Shown piece by piece: positions 14,170 through 16,064 of a stretch of DNA of 16,064 nt; the stretch's first letter is position 1; each line of letters begins with the position of its first letter. The position numbers were made by a program, and so were the translations under genes. The stretch spans positions 1 to 16,064 of the forward strand of contig JBHHYU010000069.1 of NCBI GenBank assembly GCA_046757725.1, read 5' to 3'. A model generated the notes under the pieces. It worked only from the letters and a program-made list of their open reading frames with translations. It was not told the origin of the DNA and searched no databases. This stretch comes from JBHHYU01 sp046757725 (GTDB taxonomy: Bacteria > Desulfobacterota > Binatia > UBA9968).

Positions 14170-15900
14170 TCACGTCCGCTTGAACATTCGTTCCAGTTGT
14201 TCGCGGCTGAATTGGAGAAGGACCGGACGACCATGAGGGCACTGCGTCGCAAAGTCGATGTCGTCCAACTCGTACAGCAGAGCTTTTATCTCTTCTCGCT
14301 CAAGCATCCGGTTTGCCCGAATCACACTGTGGCAAGCGATTGTCGCTAGTCGTTCTTCGAGGCCTTCCCTTAATTCCGTGGACTTCCCAATCTCAGCTAG
14401 CTCCGCAACCATTCTCTGCATGGCCTCACGGTAGTCCCCAGGCGGAAGAATGGCCGGGGCCGCCTTGATCGCAAATGATTTGGGCCCAAATTTCTCTACG
14501 GTGAATCCCAATGGCTCCAGAATACTTAGTACTTGGTCCATGAGTACAGTTTCAGCGACCGAGAGGTCAAGGATCTGCGGGATCAAAAGTTTCTGCCTTT
14601 CGACCTCTCCGTCGTGGAGCTGACGACGCATCTTCTCAAAGGCAACTCGCTCATGAGCGGCGTGCTGATCAATCAGCACCATTCCATCAGGGGATGCACA
14701 GACTAGATAACAACCCAGAATCTGCCCGATGATCTCCAGGGAGGAAAAAAATCCTTCCCCTGTCCCTTTCTTTCTTTTCTCTTCTTCCGTCAAATGGAGC
14801 TGGAGGTTTGGGAGCGTCACATCGCTCGGTGGAGTAGGATACGAAAGGGAAGGCTCGTTGACACCCAAAAACATTTTACCACGATCTTGGATGTTCATGG
14901 TTACTGGCCCCTTGGCCTCGCGCTTGAGTTGTTCTCGCACCGATTCCACTACCCCGTCATGCACCTCCGATTGATGGCGAAAGCGAACCTCATATTTGGC
15001 CGGATGAACGTTGACGTCCACCTCTTCAAACGGGATCTCAAGATAAACAACCGCTGCGGGATACCGCCCCTTCATCAGGAGGGTCTCGTAACCTTGAAGG
15101 ACCGCGTGCGTAAGTATTCGATCCCTCACAAAGCGCCGATTGACATAAATCATGAGATGACGGGAATTCGAGAAGGAAGCTGGGGCTAAACTCAGAAAAC
15201 CATTGATTCTCAAACCCCCATTACCCCAAGAAATGGGGGCCATACCGTTGGCAACCATTGGTCCCAAGACTTGCTGAAGGCGGTCTTGAAGTCGTGAGGT
15301 CCCAGGGTAGTCGCAAAGCATCCGGCCGGCATGATGAAGACTGAAATGAACCTCGCCACAGGCTAGTGCCATGCGGTTGATGACATCACAGATATGGCTC
15401 AACTCCGTCGGCGGTGATTTCAAGAACTTACGCCTCGCTGGCGTATTATAAAAGAGGTCCCGTACCTCCACAGTGGTTCCCACAGAGCAACCGGCTGCTA
15501 GTTTTTCCCCTTTCCGTCCTCCTTCAACTCGCACCCGCGATCCTGTTTTCTGGGATCTGGGCCTCGAAACAATTTCCATCTTTGATACGGAGCCGATGCT
15601 GGGCAGGGCTTCACCTCGAAAGCCCAAAGTACTAATCCGAAACAAGTCCGAATCTTCTCTCAGCTTACTCGTTGCATGTCTCTCGAGGGCTAGCGGCAGT
15701 TCCTCGGGTGCGATCCCTTCACCGTCATCACTGACACGAATTAACGACGTCCCGCTCTTTTCTACCCAAACTGAAATCTCTTTTGCCTGCGCATCCAGGG
15801 CGTTTTCCACAAGTTCTTTGATTACCGAGGCAGGCCGTTCCACCACCTCGCCGGCCGCGATTCTGCTAACCAAACTGTCGGGAAGGACGTTGATTTTCAC
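14170..15900 (-). CDS. mutL: DNA mismatch repair protein MutL, endonuclease type
   Basis: MutL couples MutS mismatch recognition to strand incision. I start it at the GTG at 15900 (VKINVLPDSLVSRIAAGEVV, with GAGG eight bases upstream), giving 576 residues. The frame continues upstream to 16050 without family similarity, and an ATG at 15927 is an alternative. GHKL ATPase motifs are ENALDA (Asn33), DDGEGI (58-63) and GFRGEALPSI (93-102). The C-terminal domain carries the metal-dependent endonuclease set: DQHAAHERVAFE (411-422), ACHSVIRAN (522-530), CPHGRP (554-559) and FSR (564-566). The protein therefore should nick DNA itself, as in MutH-lacking bacteria, rather than rely on MutH as in E. coli. 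The linker (about 330-385) is short and charged. Probably co-transcribed with miaA. Confidence 0.96.
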   Translation of the reverse strand: MKINVLPDSLVSRIAAGEVVERPASVIKELVENALDAQAKEISVWVEKSGTSLIRVSDDGEGIAPEELPLALERHATSKLREDSDLFRISTLGFRGEALPSIGSVSKMEIVSRPRSQKTGSRVRVEGGRKGEKLAAGCSVGTTVEVRDLFYNTPARRKFLKSPPTELSHICDVINRMALACGEVHFSLHHAGRMLCDYPGTSRLQDRLQQVLGPMVANGMAPISWGNGGLRINGFLSLAPASFSNSRHLMIYVNRRFVRDRILTHAVLQGYETLLMKGRYPAAVVYLEIPFEEVDVNVHPAKYEVRFRHQSEVHDGVVESVREQLKREAKGPVTMNIQDRGKMFLGVNEPSLSYPTPPSDVTLPNLQLHLTEEEKRKKGTGEGFFSSLEIIGQILGCYLVCASPDGMVLIDQHAAHERVAFEKMRRQLHDGEVERQKLLIPQILDLSVAETVLMDQVLSILEPLGFTVEKFGPKSFAIKAAPAILPPGDYREAMQRMVAELAEIGKSTELREGLEERLATIACHSVIRANRMLEREEIKALLYELDDIDFATQCPHGRPVLLQFSREQLERMFKRT

Positions 15901-16023
15901 AAGACAATCCTCAATTTTCAGAAGCATATCCCGGGCATAAGATTCGGTCAAGTATCCTTTCACCGTTGACAATCCCGAACTTTGGCGAGTACCCTTCAGC
16001 AGAAGAGGGAATAACAATGAACT

Positions 16024-16043
16024 ACCGCGCAGCAAGCTGCGGG
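16024..16043. repeat. Strong inverted repeat upstream of mutL
   Basis: CCGCGCAGC and GCTGCGGGG form a nearly perfect stem (one G-G mismatch, tight loop) about 120 bases upstream of the chosen mutL start. On the minus strand TAGTTCATTGTTATT follows, only mildly T-rich, so it could be a weak terminator of the gene beyond the window edge. This also argues against extending MutL to 16050. Confidence 0.4.
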
Positions 16044-16064
16044 GTATCAAAAGGAACGGACTCA

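Noticed and set aside
13960..14349. 129-codon plus-strand frame over the mutL-miaA gap
   Set aside because: It overlaps the 3' end of mutL in antisense and has no recognisable features or SD.
15901..16050. 50-residue N-terminal extension of MutL to a TTG at 16050
   Set aside because: MutL proteins begin just before the INVLP-type segment. The extension has no family similarity and crosses a strong hairpin, while GTG 15900 has a good SD.

Overview
This window looks like a piece of chromosome from a mid-G+C, Gram-negative-type bacterium. It carries SD-led genes, an NrfD-type membrane subunit, signal-peptide-bearing hydrolases and an adjacent mutL-miaA pair. The mix of a UbiD decarboxylase, a sorbosone-dehydrogenase-like protein, a G3E GTPase and a molybdopterin oxidoreductase operon fits a metabolically versatile lineage at the edge of the classical Proteobacteria (Desulfobacterota, NC10 or Tectomicrobia-like). 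The sequence alone does not fix the taxon. I see no rRNA, tRNA, insertion sequence, phage gene or CRISPR array.

Left part (1-3479, minus strand): a universal stress protein, a complete prenylated-FMN-type UbiD decarboxylase, a short unrecognised open frame that ends inside the UbiD ribosome binding site, and an exported sorbosone/glucose-dehydrogenase-like beta-propeller. A divergent promoter region (3480-3755) separates these from a plus-strand CobW/G3E GTPase metallochaperone, which carries an extra cysteine-bearing C-terminal module.

Centre (5022-10316): about 700 bases of decayed sequence come first. They include a recognisable N-terminal scrap of a cytochrome P450 on the plus strand and a broken coding-like stretch on the minus strand. 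A compact plus-strand operon follows: four-cluster ferredoxin subunit, NrfD-like membrane subunit, MoaD/ThiS-like small protein ending in Gly-Gly, and an 873-residue molybdopterin oxidoreductase catalytic subunit. The FeS and membrane genes overlap by 4 bases and the others are 30-50 bases apart, so they are probably co-transcribed. The likely product is a membrane-anchored Mo- or W-bispterin enzyme exchanging electrons with quinone, with its own pterin sulfur-carrier-like protein. No Tat signal is visible on the catalytic subunit, so it probably faces the cytoplasm. Its substrate cannot be read from the sequence. This operon is the best candidate for an undescribed system here.

Right part (10317-16064, minus strand apart from the convergent gap): a 311-base convergent gap with hairpins but no T-tracts, a small four-helix membrane protein of unknown role, an exported M20 metallopeptidase, miaA (tRNA i6A modification) and mutL (mismatch repair, of the endonuclease-bearing type). 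These last two are ordinary housekeeping genes and mark the chromosomal backbone.
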